Assembly: GCA_021845595.1 (NCBI GenBank)
Contig: JAJZVV010000018.1
Coordinates: 1-48,686, forward strand
Origin: Pseudomonadota bacterium
GTDB taxonomy: Bacteria > Pseudomonadota > Alphaproteobacteria > Acetobacterales > Acetobacteraceae
Length of the DNA: 48,686 bases
Reading direction: 5' to 3'
Below the pieces are notes generated by a model, which made no database searches, was not told the origin of the DNA, and was given only the letters and a program-made list of their open reading frames with translations. The first letter of the stretch is position 1. Each line of letters opens with the position of its first letter. The position numbers and the translations under genes were made by a program. This document shows, piece by piece, positions 1 to 8,993 of this stretch.

Positions 1-264
1 CTGCGAGTAGGCCTTTCCGCGAACCCAGGGCATCCGAACCTCCGGCTTACGACTCCGGAACCCTATGAATCACAGATCAACCCCGCGCCGGAAGCCCCTG
101 ATTCCAGTCAGCCTGAAATTGCTCTAACCTGGCTCCGCCTCGTCCTGTTTGACAAAGGCTACGTCACCCGTGCGCCAAGTGAATTTATCCGCTTTGGCGG
201 CCATCGCCTGAGAGAGCGCTCAATCGCTTGGCTTCTTCGAGAAGCCATTCACCACGCTCAATGA
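1..264 (+). CDS. Possible 3' end of an unidentified gene cut by the window edge
   Basis: Frame 1 is open from the first base to a TGA at 262-264, giving about 87 residues that include TWLRLVLFDKGYV. I recognise no domain. The last 80 bases overlap the 3' end of the opposite-strand gene at 185-1084, so both cannot be strongly constrained there. Base composition is less GC-biased at third positions than in the core genes. It may be the tail of a real accessory gene or chance. I see no tRNA or other RNA gene here. Confidence 0.22.
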   Translation: MRVGLSANPGHPNLRLTTPEPYESQINPAPEAPDSSQPEIALTWLRLVLFDKGYVTRAPSEFIRFGGHRLRERSIAWLLREAIHHAQ

Positions 265-1084
265 GATCTCTGCGATGCCGCTCCAGGTTGCACAACAAAG
301 CTTGCGGATTTCTCAAAGACTCTCTGAATGGCTTCTCCGATCGCACTACTTGCGAGCCGAAATACCAACTTCCAGCGTTAAGGCACATGGCACAGCAGTC
401 TGCTGTGTCTGCGATGTCGACAAGCTCTCGGCTGGCCTGTTCATCCCTGAGATCGCTCCCCGTCAAGGTCTCTGCGGCGCGCCGAAGCCACACATCTATT
501 GGCTGGAGCAGATGACGATCGCGAAGACGGCGGTCCGAAATGCGGTTCTCCAGCGCGATATCGCGAAGGAACAAGGAGGCGATCTTCGGTCCGATCCCTC
601 TTATCCGTCTGAGGCCGTCGTGCGCCGCCCGCACCTTGTCCGCGCTTATATTGCGGAATGAAAACAAATATAGATTCTGGCCGTCCGACTGGAGACGATT
701 CTTGCAGAAGTCCACTGCATTATAATTGATTGACCCGCTTGAATTTTTCGGGTAAAGCGGATTGCGCGCGGGGTTCGCTTTCGTAGGACCCAAGCGGCGT
801 GAGAAGTCGATCCAGATTTTGTTGGGGATATCCTTGTCACTCCAGAAGTCCGCGCATTTCTCCAGCGCGCGGATCGCTGATGTCCTATACGATTGCGGCG
901 CGCCGGCGCGTTCGAAGGCGTAAGCCCAAAGGAATAGCTTGAGCGCTTCGATATGACTCTTTCTGTGTTCTCGAAACAACGCTCGACTGGGGTCAATATA
1001 TATCGGAACAACTACTACATCGCCCAGGCGAGCGAGAATTCGCGCAGTCTCCTGAATATCTGCTGACGCTGCGTGCTTCGCCAT
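185..1084 (-). CDS. Hypothetical protein with HhH-GPD-like core
   Basis: A 299-residue protein. Around residues 155-205 it contains LRRIRGIGPKIASLFLRDIA, which is a helix-hairpin-helix motif, followed by LQPIDVWLRR, whose Asp sits where HhH-GPD DNA glycosylases place the catalytic Asp. This suggests a distant base-excision or DNA-binding protein, but flanking segments match no family I know and no activity can be claimed. A Cys pattern DCCAMCLNAGSW follows the core; it is not the spacing of a typical 4Fe-4S glycosylase cluster. The ATG has GGAG nine bases upstream. The gene is clearly AT-richer than its neighbours and lies outside any core operon, which fits horizontal acquisition. Confidence 0.6.
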   Translation of the reverse strand: MAKHAASADIQETARILARLGDVVVVPIYIDPSRALFREHRKSHIEALKLFLWAYAFERAGAPQSYRTSAIRALEKCADFWSDKDIPNKIWIDFSRRLGPTKANPARNPLYPKNSSGSINYNAVDFCKNRLQSDGQNLYLFSFRNISADKVRAAHDGLRRIRGIGPKIASLFLRDIALENRISDRRLRDRHLLQPIDVWLRRAAETLTGSDLRDEQASRELVDIADTADCCAMCLNAGSWYFGSQVVRSEKPFRESLRNPQALLCNLERHRRDLIERGEWLLEEAKRLSALSGDGRQSG

Positions 1085-1213
1085 AGACTGCGGCTCCGGT
1101 GCGCCGTTCCCAAATACGCGCCTTGTCGAAATATACGGCGCCGGCCGCGAAGCGGGAAGGTCAGATTTGAATAACGAACGTCGCTGGAACGAGCGCGCGG
1201 CCGTTGCCGCTCT

Positions 1214-2626
1214 CTACCGCCCCGTCAGGATCCGCTCCACCAGCTGGCGCACCGTCGGCACGTAGCCGTTCGAATAGAACGGGTCGGAGCCGAAGCGGAA
1301 GGCGTTGTGGCCGCTGAACATGAGGTTGTCCTCGACAGCGGCGGCGTCGTTGCCCGAATGGCCGATCGTCTGCAGCGTCTTCTGGATGCAGAAGCTGCGC
1401 GGGTCGGCTTTCTTGCCGGTGGTGTAGTCCGGCCCTTCCTGGCTCCAGTTGGAGAAGCGGCACTGGCTGAGGCAGGCCATGCACGCGGTCTGGTCGGCGA
1501 GAATCTCGTTCGCCTTCTCGGGGGTGACGAAAACCAGCGTCGAATCCGGCGTGCGCAGCGCCTCGATGAAGCCCTCCGCCTCCCACGCGCGCACCCGCTC
1601 GGCGTCCGGCTGGGTCAGGAACACGATGCGCTTGCGCGGCCCGACGCCGAATTCCGCGACATGCTCGCCCACCGGCTCGGTGGTGTAGGCCACCTGGCGC
1701 TCGTTGCGCTCGCGCAGCTCGCGGATGAAGCCGTTGTTCACCGCGCTCGAATAGAACCCGGTCGGGCTGAAATGGTTGAGGAACACGTCCCCTTCCTTCA
1801 GCGTCAGCAGCCGCCGCTTCCACGCATCGCCGATCGGGCTTTCCTGCGTCAGCAGCGGGCGCGTGCCGAACTGGAAGGCGATCGGCCCCAGCTCGGGATT
1901 GTCGATCCAGTCCTCCCACTCCTCCAGCCACCAGACGCCGCCGGCCATGATGATCGGCGTGTCGCCGAGGCCGAACTCGCGCATCAGCTTGCGCAGCGCG
2001 TGCACGCGCGGATACGGGTCCTCCGGCTTCTGCGGGTCCTCGGTGTTGGACAGCCCGTTATGCCCGCCGGCGAGCCACGGATCCTCGTAGACGACGCCGC
2101 CGAGCAGGGCAGCCGCCTTGTGGTAGGCGCGCTTCCACAGCGCGTTGAAGGCGCGCGCGGAGGAAACGATCGGGTAGTAATGCACGCCGAACTTGGAGGC
2201 GATTTCCGAAAGCCGGTAGGGCATGCCGGCGCCGCAGGTCAGCCCGTTGATCAGCCCGCGCGCGCCTTCCAGCACGCCGGTGATGACGCGCTCGGCGCCG
2301 GCCATTTCCCACAGGATGTTGGCGTGCACGCGCCCCTTGCCGGCGGCGATCTCGTAGGCGCGCCGGGCCTGGGTGATGCCGCCGCGGATGGCGTAGGCGA
2401 TCAGCTCCTCGTGGCGGTCCCGCCGCGTGCGGCCGTGATAGAGCTGCGGGATCCACGTGCCGTCGTCGTCGTAGCTGTCCGCATTCACGGCGCTGAACGT
2501 GCCGACGCCGGAGCCGGCCGCCCAGTGGCCGGCGGAGATGCCGTTGGAAATGGCGACGCCCTTGCCGCCTTCCACCACCGGCAGAACCTCGACACCCCCC
2601 ATGCGGATCGCGTTGATCGCCTTCAT
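1214..2626 (-). CDS. Nitronate monooxygenase-like FMN flavoprotein
   Basis: A 470-residue protein of the 2-nitropropane dioxygenase/nitronate monooxygenase type TIM-barrel family. These enzymes use FMN and oxygen to oxidise alkyl nitronates or act as related NAD(P)H-dependent oxidoreductases. Supporting segments are GLTCGAGMPYRLSEIA near residue 130, the glycine-rich LAGGHNGLSN near 200 and the phosphate-binding strand PIIMAGGVWW near 245. It is longer than the usual 320-380 residues; the extra C-terminal part carries ACMACLSQCRFSN, a Cys-rich motif that could bind metal. GAGGA lies five bases before the ATG. It follows pnp on the same strand after 47 bases and may be read from it. The family is clear, the substrate is not. 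Confidence 0.75.
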   Translation of the reverse strand: MKAINAIRMGGVEVLPVVEGGKGVAISNGISAGHWAAGSGVGTFSAVNADSYDDDGTWIPQLYHGRTRRDRHEELIAYAIRGGITQARRAYEIAAGKGRVHANILWEMAGAERVITGVLEGARGLINGLTCGAGMPYRLSEIASKFGVHYYPIVSSARAFNALWKRAYHKAAALLGGVVYEDPWLAGGHNGLSNTEDPQKPEDPYPRVHALRKLMREFGLGDTPIIMAGGVWWLEEWEDWIDNPELGPIAFQFGTRPLLTQESPIGDAWKRRLLTLKEGDVFLNHFSPTGFYSSAVNNGFIRELRERNERQVAYTTEPVGEHVAEFGVGPRKRIVFLTQPDAERVRAWEAEGFIEALRTPDSTLVFVTPEKANEILADQTACMACLSQCRFSNWSQEGPDYTTGKKADPRSFCIQKTLQTIGHSGNDAAAVEDNLMFSGHNAFRFGSDPFYSNGYVPTVRQLVERILTGR

Positions 2627-2655
2627 CGCCGTCCTCGCTTCCCCCGGCCGCCGTT

Positions 2656-2671
2656 CGCCGCTTCCGCGGCG
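2656..2671 (-). terminator. GC-rich hairpin just after the pnp stop
   Basis: Two perfect 6-base arms (CGCCGC and GCGGCG) enclose a four-base loop directly downstream of the pnp stop codon at 2674-2676. No T-run follows, so it is not a canonical intrinsic terminator. It could act as an attenuator or 3' mRNA stabiliser between pnp and the downstream flavoprotein gene. Confidence 0.35.
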
Positions 2672-2673
2672 GA

Positions 2674-4836
2674 TTACTCCGCCGCGTTCTCCTCGTCGCG
2701 CCGCCCGCCCTTCGGGCCGACCTGAGCGGAAATATCCGCCCCCGTGGCCTGATCGACCACGCGCATCGACAGTTTCACCTTGCCGCGCTCGTCGAACCCG
2801 ATGACCTTCACCTTCACCTGGTCGCCGACATTGACCACGTCGCTGGTCTTGGCGACGCGGCGGGCGGCGAGTTCGCTGATGTGCACGAGCCCGTCGCGCG
2901 AGCCGAGGAAGTTGACGAAGGCGCCGAAATCGGCGGTCTTCACCACCTTGCCGTTATAGATCACGCCCAGCTCCGGCTCGGCGACGATGCCGCGGATCCA
3001 ATCGATCGCCGCCTGGGACTGCGTCTCCGACGTGGCCGCGATCTTGATCGTGCCGTCGTCCTCGATGTCGATCTTGGTGCCGGTCTGCTCGACGATCTCG
3101 CGGATCACCTTGCCGCCGGTGCCGATCACTTCGCGGATCTTCTCCTTGGGCACGTTGATCACGGTGATGCGCGGCGCCGTCGCGGCGACATCGTCGCGCG
3201 CGCCGGTGATCGCCTTCGCCATCTCGCCCAGGATGTGCAGCCGCCCCTCGCGCGCCTGGCCGAGCGCGATTTCCATGATCTCCGGCGTGATCGAGGTGAT
3301 CTTGATGTCCATCTGCAGGCTGGTGACACCGGCCTCGGTGCCGGCGACCTTGAAGTCCATGTCGCCGAGATGGTCCTCGTCACCGAGAATGTCGGAGAGC
3401 ACGGCGAATTTGTGGCTCTCCTTGATCAGCCCCATGGCGATGCCGGCGACCGGCCGCTTCAGCGGCACGCCGGCGTCCATCAGCGCCAGCGAGCTGCCGC
3501 ACACCGTCGCCATCGAGGAGGAGCCGTTGCTCTCGGTGATCTCGCTGACCACGCGCAGCGTGTAGGGGAACGTCTCCTTCGCCGGCAGCAGCGGATGGAT
3601 CGCCCGCCAGGCGAGCTTGCCATGGCCGATCTCGCGCCGCCCCGGGCTGCTCATGCGCCCGGCCTCGCCCACCGAGTAGGGAGGGAAATTATAGTGCAGC
3701 ATGAAGTGCTCGCGGTACTCGCCGCCGAGCGCGTCGATGATCTGCTCGTCCTGCCCGGTGCCGAGCGTGGCGACGCAGAGCGCCTGCGTCTCGCCGCGGG
3801 TGAACAGCGCGCTGCCATGCGCGCGCGGCAGCACGCCGACCTCGGCGACGATCGGGCGCACCGTCCTGGTGTCGCGCCCGTCGATGCGCAGCCCGGTGTC
3901 GAGGATGGCGTTGCGGACGATGTCCGCCTCCAGCTCCTTGAACGCCGCCTTGGCGCGCTCGGTGTCCAGCCCTTCCTCGGCGAGGGTCGCCAGCGTCGCC
4001 TTCTTGGCCGCGTCGATGCGGGCGTGGCGCGCCTGCTTCTCGCGCTCGCCATAGGCGGCGGCGATGTCGGCGCGGGCCAGCGCGTCCACCCGGGCGGCGA
4101 GCGCCTGCTGCTCGGCGGACGGCTCGGGCAGCGCCCACGGCTCCTTGGCGGCGTGCTCGGCGAGCTCGATGATCGCCTGGATCACCGGCTGGAACGCCGC
4201 ATGCCCGAAGGTGACGGCGCCGAGCATGAGCTCCTCGGAGAGCTCGCGCGCCTCGGATTCGACCATCAGCACGCCCTCGGCGGTGCCGGCGACGACGAGA
4301 TCGAGCGCCGAGCCGGCGAGCTGCTCCGGCGTCGGGTTCAGCACGTAGGTATCGCCGACGCGCCCGACGCGTGCGGCGCCGATCGGGCCGAAGAAAGGAA
4401 TGCCGGAGAGCGTCAGCGCCGCCGAGCACCCGACCATGGCGACCACCGCCGGGTCGTTCTCCAGGTCGTGGCTGAGCACGGTGGCGATGACCTGGACCTC
4501 GTTGCGGAACCCGGCCGGGAACAGCGGCCGGATCGGCCGGTCGATCAGCCGGCTCGCCAGCGTCTCGTACTCGCTCGGCCTTCCCTCGCGCTTGAAGAAC
4601 CCGCCCGGGATCTTGCCGGCGGCGAAGGCCTTTTCCTGGTAGTGCACGGTGAGCGGGAAGAAATCCTGGCCCGGCTTGGCGCTGCGCGCGCCGACCGCGG
4701 TGCAGAGCACGATGGTGTCGCCGTAGCTGACGAGCACCGCGCCGTCCGCCTGGCGGGCGATCTTGCCGGTCTCGAGCACGAGCTTGCGCCCACCCCAGTC
4801 GAGCTCCTTGCGGAAATAGTTGAACATCGCGTCCAT
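2674..4836 (-). CDS. pnp: Polynucleotide phosphorylase (PNPase)
   Basis: A 3'-5' exoribonuclease that uses phosphate to release nucleoside diphosphates and forms the trimeric core of RNA degradation. From the ATG at 4836 (or the in-frame ATG at 4827) the product is about 720 residues, the family norm. In order: first RNase PH domain ([18 protein letters not shown] at the start), a helical linker, the second RNase PH domain ([34 protein letters not shown]), a KH domain with the GXXG loop IGTGGK near residue 572, and an S1 domain ([24 protein letters not shown]) near 625-690. The frame stays open upstream to 5034, but that extension is Pro/Arg-rich and not homologous to PNPase. It follows truB and rpsO on the same strand, the usual proteobacterial order. 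Confidence 0.97.
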   Translation of the reverse strand: MDAMFNYFRKELDWGGRKLVLETGKIARQADGAVLVSYGDTIVLCTAVGARSAKPGQDFFPLTVHYQEKAFAAGKIPGGFFKREGRPSEYETLASRLIDRPIRPLFPAGFRNEVQVIATVLSHDLENDPAVVAMVGCSAALTLSGIPFFGPIGAARVGRVGDTYVLNPTPEQLAGSALDLVVAGTAEGVLMVESEARELSEELMLGAVTFGHAAFQPVIQAIIELAEHAAKEPWALPEPSAEQQALAARVDALARADIAAAYGEREKQARHARIDAAKKATLATLAEEGLDTERAKAAFKELEADIVRNAILDTGLRIDGRDTRTVRPIVAEVGVLPRAHGSALFTRGETQALCVATLGTGQDEQIIDALGGEYREHFMLHYNFPPYSVGEAGRMSSPGRREIGHGKLAWRAIHPLLPAKETFPYTLRVVSEITESNGSSSMATVCGSSLALMDAGVPLKRPVAGIAMGLIKESHKFAVLSDILGDEDHLGDMDFKVAGTEAGVTSLQMDIKITSITPEIMEIALGQAREGRLHILGEMAKAITGARDDVAATAPRITVINVPKEKIREVIGTGGKVIREIVEQTGTKIDIEDDGTIKIAATSETQSQAAIDWIRGIVAEPELGVIYNGKVVKTADFGAFVNFLGSRDGLVHISELAARRVAKTSDVVNVGDQVKVKVIGFDERGKVKLSMRVVDQATGADISAQVGPKGGRRDEENAAE

Positions 4837-5180
4837 ATCCTCGAAGGTCCTTGTGCGGCCGCGACACGGGCGGGCGGGCGGACGGCAGCGCCGGGGCCTC
4901 CCTTGGGCGGGGGCCGGCGTCTCGGGCGGCACGGGGGGCTGGGCCGGGGGCCGCAGCCAAGGAACCATGTCGCCGAAGACGCCGATGCCTGGTCCCGCAT
5001 GCTCAAGGGGGGTGCCGGATCGGCCGTCAGTCATCCCGCCGCGTGCGCGACGACCGGGGCAGCTGGCCCCGGGGCGTTACCCCGCGCCACCATGGCGCGG
5101 AGAGATGCCGAGGCCGCTATATAGCGACGGCCGCCGGCGAAGCCATAGAAAAAGCGCGGTGAAGATGCCGGCCCGCCGGC
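4837..5180 (-). other. rpsO-pnp intergenic leader
   Basis: A 344-base gap without a gene I can support. It contains the perfect 12-base palindrome CGCTATATAGCG at 5115-5126, which could supply a -10-like TATATAG for a pnp promoter or part of a leader hairpin. A GC hairpin made of GCCGGC repeats lies around 5168-5181, just after the rpsO stop. In many bacteria the pnp leader is a structured region autoregulated by PNPase; that role here is inference only. Confidence 0.4.
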
Positions 5181-5450
5181 TCAGCGGCGCAGGCCGAGCC
5201 GTCCGATCAGCGCCTCGTAGCGGGCGGCGTCCTTGGCCTTCAGATAGTCCAGCAGCCGGCGGCGGCGACCGACCATCATCAGCAGGCCGCGGCGGGAGTG
5301 GAAATCCTTGGCGTGGGTCTTGAGATGCTCGGTGAGGTTGCCGATGCGCTCGGACAGCAGGGCGACCTGTACTTCGGGGCTGCCGGTGTCGGCGGCGCCG
5401 GTGGCGTAGTCCTGGATGAGCGCAGCCCGGCGCTCGTCGGTGATCGACAT
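5181..5450 (-). CDS. rpsO: 30S ribosomal protein S15
   Basis: An 89-residue protein starting [16 protein letters not shown] and ending LIGRLGLRR, exactly the S15 length. It binds the central domain of 16S rRNA during 30S assembly. The family segments [15 protein letters not shown] and [22 protein letters not shown] are present. GGAG lies eight bases before the ATG at 5450; the ATG at 5456 would be too close to it. It sits between truB and pnp on the same strand, a conserved arrangement in proteobacteria. Confidence 0.97.
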   Translation of the reverse strand: MSITDERRAALIQDYATGAADTGSPEVQVALLSERIGNLTEHLKTHAKDFHSRRGLLMMVGRRRRLLDYLKAKDAARYEALIGRLGLRR

Positions 5451-5514
5451 CGGCATGTCTCCGTGCAAGAGGTTGCGCATCGCGGCCGGTCCCGCCCGGC
5501 CCGCCGCGTGGCGG

Positions 5515-6435
5515 CTAGAGCAGGCGTTCGGGCTTGAGCCAGCCATCCTCCAGCCGGCACAGGCCCAGCACGCGGCTCCCCGCCATGGCGCGGACCAACC
5601 CGCCCTCGGGGTCGGCCGTCCGCGGAATCCGGCCCATCAGCCCGACCAGGCTGAGCGCCTGGCCGTGCAGCAGGTCGGCGGCCTCTGCCGCGGTCAAGGC
5701 CAGCGCCGGGATGTCGGCCAGCGCGGTCGCGACCGGAAGCAGCAGGTCCGGGGAAGCCGGCGCCGTATCGTCCTGTTCGCGCAGTTTGTCCAGCGGAATC
5801 GCTTGCCCCTCGGTGAACGGGCCGACGCGCAGGCGGCGCAGCGCGGCGATGTGCCCGAGGCTGCCGCAGGCGAGCGCCAGGTCGCGCGCCAGGCTGCGCA
5901 TATAGACGCCCTTGCCGGACTCGACCTCGAACACGGCGCTGTCCGCGTCCGGCCGGCCGATGAGGCTGAACCGGTCGACCCGCGCCTGGCGCGGCTCCAG
6001 CACCGGGGCGCGGCCTTCGCGGGCCATGTCGTAGGCGCGCTCGCCGGCGATCTTCACCGCCGAGTAGGCGGGCGGCACCTGCATGATCGTGCCGGTGAAG
6101 GCGGGCAGGGCGGCGCGCAGCGCCTCGTCGGTGGGCCGCGCATCGGTGCGGCCGGTGACGGCGCCATCGGCATCATCGGTATCGCGCGCCTCGCCGAAGC
6201 GCAGCGTGAAGCGGTAGAGCTTGGTGCCGTCCATGACGTAGGGGACGGTCTTGGTCGCGGCACCGAACGCGATCGGCAGCACGCCGGTGGCCAGCGGATC
6301 GAGCGTGCCGCCATGGCCCGCCTTCTGCGCATCGAAGGCGCGGCGGACGCGATTGACGACATCGGTGCTGGTCAGGCCGGGCGGCTTGTCGATGATCAGC
6401 CAACCGTCGAGCGCGCGGCCGCGGCGTCGGCGCAT
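5515..6435 (-). CDS. truB: tRNA pseudouridine-55 synthase TruB
   Basis: A 306-residue enzyme that isomerises U55 to pseudouridine in the T-loop of tRNAs. The start [20 protein letters not shown] is typical, and the catalytic Asp is D46 in [16 protein letters not shown]. The segments [18 protein letters not shown] and [12 protein letters not shown] also match the family. The frame remains open to 6714, but that extension reads through a REPIN and has no homology, so the ATG at 6435 is chosen. It is first of the minus-strand run truB-rpsO-pnp. Confidence 0.95.
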   Translation of the reverse strand: MRRRRGRALDGWLIIDKPPGLTSTDVVNRVRRAFDAQKAGHGGTLDPLATGVLPIAFGAATKTVPYVMDGTKLYRFTLRFGEARDTDDADGAVTGRTDARPTDEALRAALPAFTGTIMQVPPAYSAVKIAGERAYDMAREGRAPVLEPRQARVDRFSLIGRPDADSAVFEVESGKGVYMRSLARDLALACGSLGHIAALRRLRVGPFTEGQAIPLDKLREQDDTAPASPDLLLPVATALADIPALALTAAEAADLLHGQALSLVGLMGRIPRTADPEGGLVRAMAGSRVLGLCRLEDGWLKPERLL

Positions 6436-6536
6436 GGCGTTGTTCCTCGTGCGATGAGCCGGGGCGCATAGCGCAGCGGGGGGTGGGTAGGCAAGGCGGG
6501 GTGGGGGCGGGGTCGGTCCAACCGGGCCGTGCGCGA

Positions 6537-6564
6537 GCAAGCGTAGCGTAGCAAGCGTAGCGTA
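6537..6564. repeat. 14-bp tandem repeat (two copies) abutting a REPIN
   Basis: GCAAGCGTAGCGTA occurs twice in direct succession at 6537-6550 and 6551-6564 and runs straight into the left REP. The same GCAAGCGTAG border, inverted, is found just outside the right REP of the second REPIN at 46557-46565. Confidence 0.7.
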
Positions 6565-6664
6565 GGGTGGGGTGCCCTTTCGCACCCCACCACATTTCGG
6601 CACGACGGCAAACGCCGAAAGGCCGGCCGACACAAGCGGTGGGGTGCGAAAGGGCACCCCACCC
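6565..6664. repeat. REPIN: two inverted REP hairpins
   Basis: Two REP hairpins face each other across a 46-base centre. The left one has perfect 10-base arms GGTGGGGTGC (6566-6575) and GCACCCCACC (6582-6591) around the loop CCTTTC. The right one is its exact inverse, with arms at 6638-6647 and 6654-6663 around GAAAGG. A second 100-base element of the same plan is at 46457-46556 and a single REP at 7297-7322. Position beside a RAYT gene is the classic REPIN-RAYT layout. Confidence 0.9.
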
Positions 6665-6710
6665 CGCGCTGGCTTCCTATCGCAGCCAGGAAAACCCCCC
6701 TGCTTCCGCG

Positions 6711-7256
6711 TCACTCCGCGGATGCCTCCCCCTCCCCGAAATCGCCCGCGTCCTCATCCCGCAGTGCCCAGGTGACCGGATAGCACCCGCGCGCGACCGC
6801 CCGCCGGAACGACGAGTAAGGCCAGTCGGCCGCGCTCGCCGCTAATCCGTGCTTCACCGGATTGAAGTGGACGTAATCGACATGCCGCGCGAAATCCGCG
6901 TCATCGCGCACGGTGTGTTCCCAGAAGCGGCGTTGCCAAAGCCCGCGCTCGCCCTTGGCGGCGCGGGAGGCCGAGCGGTCCTCACCCGGTGGTATCGCCG
7001 CCGAGAACCAGCGTTTGATCAATGCCCAGCGCACGGAATAGGCCGCGTCACCTTCGGGCAGTGTCCAAACCGCATGCATGTGCTCCGGCAGCACCACCCA
7101 CGCGTCGATCCGGAACGGATGCAGGGTTCGCGTGCGCGCGACGGCCGCGCGCAGCGCCGCGATCTCGCGCACCAGCAGGTCGCTGCGCCGGTCCGCCAGG
7201 GCGAGGGTGAAGAAATAACGGCCACCCGGGACACGGTGACGACGATAATCAGGCAA
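6711..7256 (-). CDS. REP-associated tyrosine transposase (RAYT)
   Basis: A 181-residue Y1/HUH single-strand DNA transposase of the IS200-like RAYT group, which recognises REP hairpins and is thought to mobilise REPINs. The metal-binding HUH motif is H59-M-H61 in LPEHMHAVWTLP; the nucleophilic Tyr is Y128 in HVDYVHFNPVKHGLA, a RAYT hallmark. The N-terminus PDYRRHRVPGGRYFFTLAL is also typical. The family start falls on a TTG at 7256; no in-frame ATG is close. A REPIN lies 47 bases beyond the 3' end and a single REP 41 bases before the 5' end. All catalytic residues are present, so it looks functional. Confidence 0.9.
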   Translation of the reverse strand: MPDYRRHRVPGGRYFFTLALADRRSDLLVREIAALRAAVARTRTLHPFRIDAWVVLPEHMHAVWTLPEGDAAYSVRWALIKRWFSAAIPPGEDRSASRAAKGERGLWQRRFWEHTVRDDADFARHVDYVHFNPVKHGLAASAADWPYSSFRRAVARGCYPVTWALRDEDAGDFGEGEASAE

Positions 7257-7296
7257 GGATGTCTGTCGTCACGGCGTTCAGGATCGTATCGCGGTG

Positions 7297-7322
7297 GTGG
7301 GGTGCGGACGGGCACCCCACCC
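7297..7322. repeat. Single REP hairpin upstream of the RAYT gene
   Basis: The arms GGTGGGGTGC (7297-7306) and GCACCCCACC (7313-7322) are identical to those of the REPINs, but the loop is GGACGG rather than GAAAGG. It lies between the RAYT start and fmdB, and no partner REP is seen nearby. Confidence 0.85.
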
Positions 7323-7383
7323 TACGGCGGAATCTCTGGTGTTGGGCGCGATCGTCCAAATCAGCCGTGAAGCGTCCGCCCCC

Positions 7384-7698
7384 TCAATGCCCGATCATCC
7401 ACGGCCGCCCTCCGGACGAAGCGGCGCGCGGGGTGTCGGCGCTGAGGGCCGTTTTCTTCGGCCCGCAGCAGCCGCAGCCGGCGGCGTGGCTGCGGCGCGG
7501 GGCGTTGGCGCTGCGTTCGTTGGTCGACTGCGCCACGCGGCGCCCGGCATCCATCGTCGCCAGGGCGGGGACGGTGAGCAGCGCGCGCGGCGCCGGAACG
7601 CCGCAGCCCGGGCAGGGCTGCGGCAGGGCGAACTCGGCCATGGGGCGCGTTTCGGTGAACGCGCCGCAGGCCTCGCAGAGATAGTCGTAGACGGCCAT
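7384..7698 (-). CDS. fmdB: FmdB-type zinc ribbon protein
   Basis: A 104-residue protein with an N-terminal zinc ribbon: C8-x2-C11 and C29-x2-C32 in MAVYDYLCEACG and PCPGCG. This is the FmdB/CxxC_CXXC_SSSS family, named after the regulator-like gene next to formamidase in methylotrophs. The C-terminal half is low-complexity with HAAGCGCCGPKK. It starts nine bases after fmdA ends and is the last gene of the urt-fmd run. The family is clear; the role (regulator, or metal or maturation factor for formamidase) is not settled by sequence. Confidence 0.85.
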   Translation of the reverse strand: MAVYDYLCEACGAFTETRPMAEFALPQPCPGCGVPAPRALLTVPALATMDAGRRVAQSTNERSANAPRRSHAAGCGCCGPKKTALSADTPRAASSGGRPWMIGH

Positions 7699-7707
7699 GA
7701 ACGCCCC

Positions 7708-8937
7708 TTACAGGTCCGGCGCCAGCGGGATGTCGATGCCTGGCGGCACCGAGAGTTTCGGCCCGGCGGCTCCGGGATTGATGTCGAAGTCGAAAATCTC
7801 CGTCGGCAGCCACAGCGTCGCGCAGGAATTCGGAATGTCCACCACCCCGCTGATATGGCCCTGCACCGGCGCGGTGCCGAGAATGGCATAGGCCTGCGCC
7901 GGCGAGTAGCCGAATTTGGTCAGATAGGCGATGGCGTTCAGGCAGGCCTGGCGATAGGCCACGTTGACGTCGAGATAGTGCTGCGTGCCCTGCTCGTCCA
8001 CCGAGATGCCCTCGAAGATGAGATAGTCGCTGTAGGCGGGCTTGATCGGGCTCGGCTTGAAGATCGGATTCTTGATCCCGTATTTCGCCATCCCGTCCTT
8101 GAGCAGCTCGACCTTGAGATGGATCCAGCCCGGCATTTCGATGGCGCCGCAGAAGGTGATCTCGCCGTCGCCCTGGCTGAAATGCAGGTCGCCCATCGAG
8201 AGCCCGGCGCCCTTGACGTAGACCGGGAAGAACACCCGCGCGCCGCGCGAAAGGTCCTTGATGTCGCAGTTGCCGCCATGCTCGCGCGGCGGCACCGTGC
8301 GCGCGCCGGTGGCGGCGGCATCGGCACGCGCCTCGCCCTTCATCCGGCCCATGTGCGCGGTGGACGGGAAGGGCGGGTTGGCCAGCGGCGGCACGCGCGC
8401 GGGGTTGGTGGCGATCAGCGCCGTCTCGCGCGCGTTCCACTTCGCCAGCAGGTCCGCCGAGGGCAGGCAGCCGATCAGTCCGGGATGGATCAGCCCCGCG
8501 AAGCTCACGCCGGGCACGTGGCGCGAGCGCGTGAACATGCCCTGGATATCCCAGATCGATTTCTGCGCCTGCGGAAAATGCTCGGTGAGAAACCCGCCGC
8601 CGTTCTTCTTCGAGAAGAACCCGTTGAATCCCCAGGAATTATGGGCGAACGCGCCGATGTCGAGAATGTCCACCACCAGGAGATCCCCCGGCTCCGCACC
8701 TTCGACGCCGATCGGGCCGGAGAGGAAATGCACGATCGAGAGGTCGATGTCGCGCACATCCGCAGCGGATTCGTCGTTCTTGATGAACCCGCCGGTCCAG
8801 TCGTAGCACTCGAGGATGAAGTCCGCGCCCGGCTTCACCGTCGCCACCATCGGGATGTCCGGATGCCAGCGATTGTGGATCATGTCGTTCTCATAGGGGG
8901 ATTGCGACAGGTCCACCTTGACGATCGTATCGGTCAT
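7708..8937 (-). CDS. fmdA: Formamidase (acetamidase/formamidase family)
   Basis: Hydrolyses formamide to formate and ammonia, and sometimes other short amides. The 409 residues begin MTDTIVKVDLSQSPYENDMIHNRWHPDIP, which matches formamidases of methylotrophs (about 407 residues). Other family segments are DLLVVDILDIGAF, GGNCDIKDLSRGARVFFPVYVKGAGLSMGDLHFSQGDGE and GFIKNDES. The ATG at 8937 has AGAGGAGA about ten bases upstream; the longer frame from 8997 overlaps the end of urtE and is not needed. It sits directly downstream of urtABCDE and upstream of fmdB, so the transporter probably delivers its substrate. Confidence 0.93.
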   Translation of the reverse strand: MTDTIVKVDLSQSPYENDMIHNRWHPDIPMVATVKPGADFILECYDWTGGFIKNDESAADVRDIDLSIVHFLSGPIGVEGAEPGDLLVVDILDIGAFAHNSWGFNGFFSKKNGGGFLTEHFPQAQKSIWDIQGMFTRSRHVPGVSFAGLIHPGLIGCLPSADLLAKWNARETALIATNPARVPPLANPPFPSTAHMGRMKGEARADAAATGARTVPPREHGGNCDIKDLSRGARVFFPVYVKGAGLSMGDLHFSQGDGEITFCGAIEMPGWIHLKVELLKDGMAKYGIKNPIFKPSPIKPAYSDYLIFEGISVDEQGTQHYLDVNVAYRQACLNAIAYLTKFGYSPAQAYAILGTAPVQGHISGVVDIPNSCATLWLPTEIFDFDINPGAAGPKLSVPPGIDIPLAPDL

Positions 8938-8993
8938 GCCTGTTGTTTCTCCTCTGCGGTTTACGGCTTTCGTCGTTACAAGGCCCTGGGTCG

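Noticed and set aside
1-110. A tRNA-Thr-like stretch on the minus strand (CCGGAGTCGTAAGCCGG)
   Set aside because: A loop with CGT is visible, but the stem has a mismatch and no acceptor, D-arm or proper T-arm can be built around it; not a tRNA.
4827-5034. N-terminal extension of PNPase by 66 residues
   Set aside because: Pro/Arg-rich, not homologous to PNPase; the canonical start [13 protein letters not shown] lies at 4827-4836.
6711-7256. Ordinary IS200/IS605 insertion sequence
   Set aside because: No TnpB and no element ends; the flanking REP hairpins and the FNPVKHGL motif identify a domesticated RAYT.
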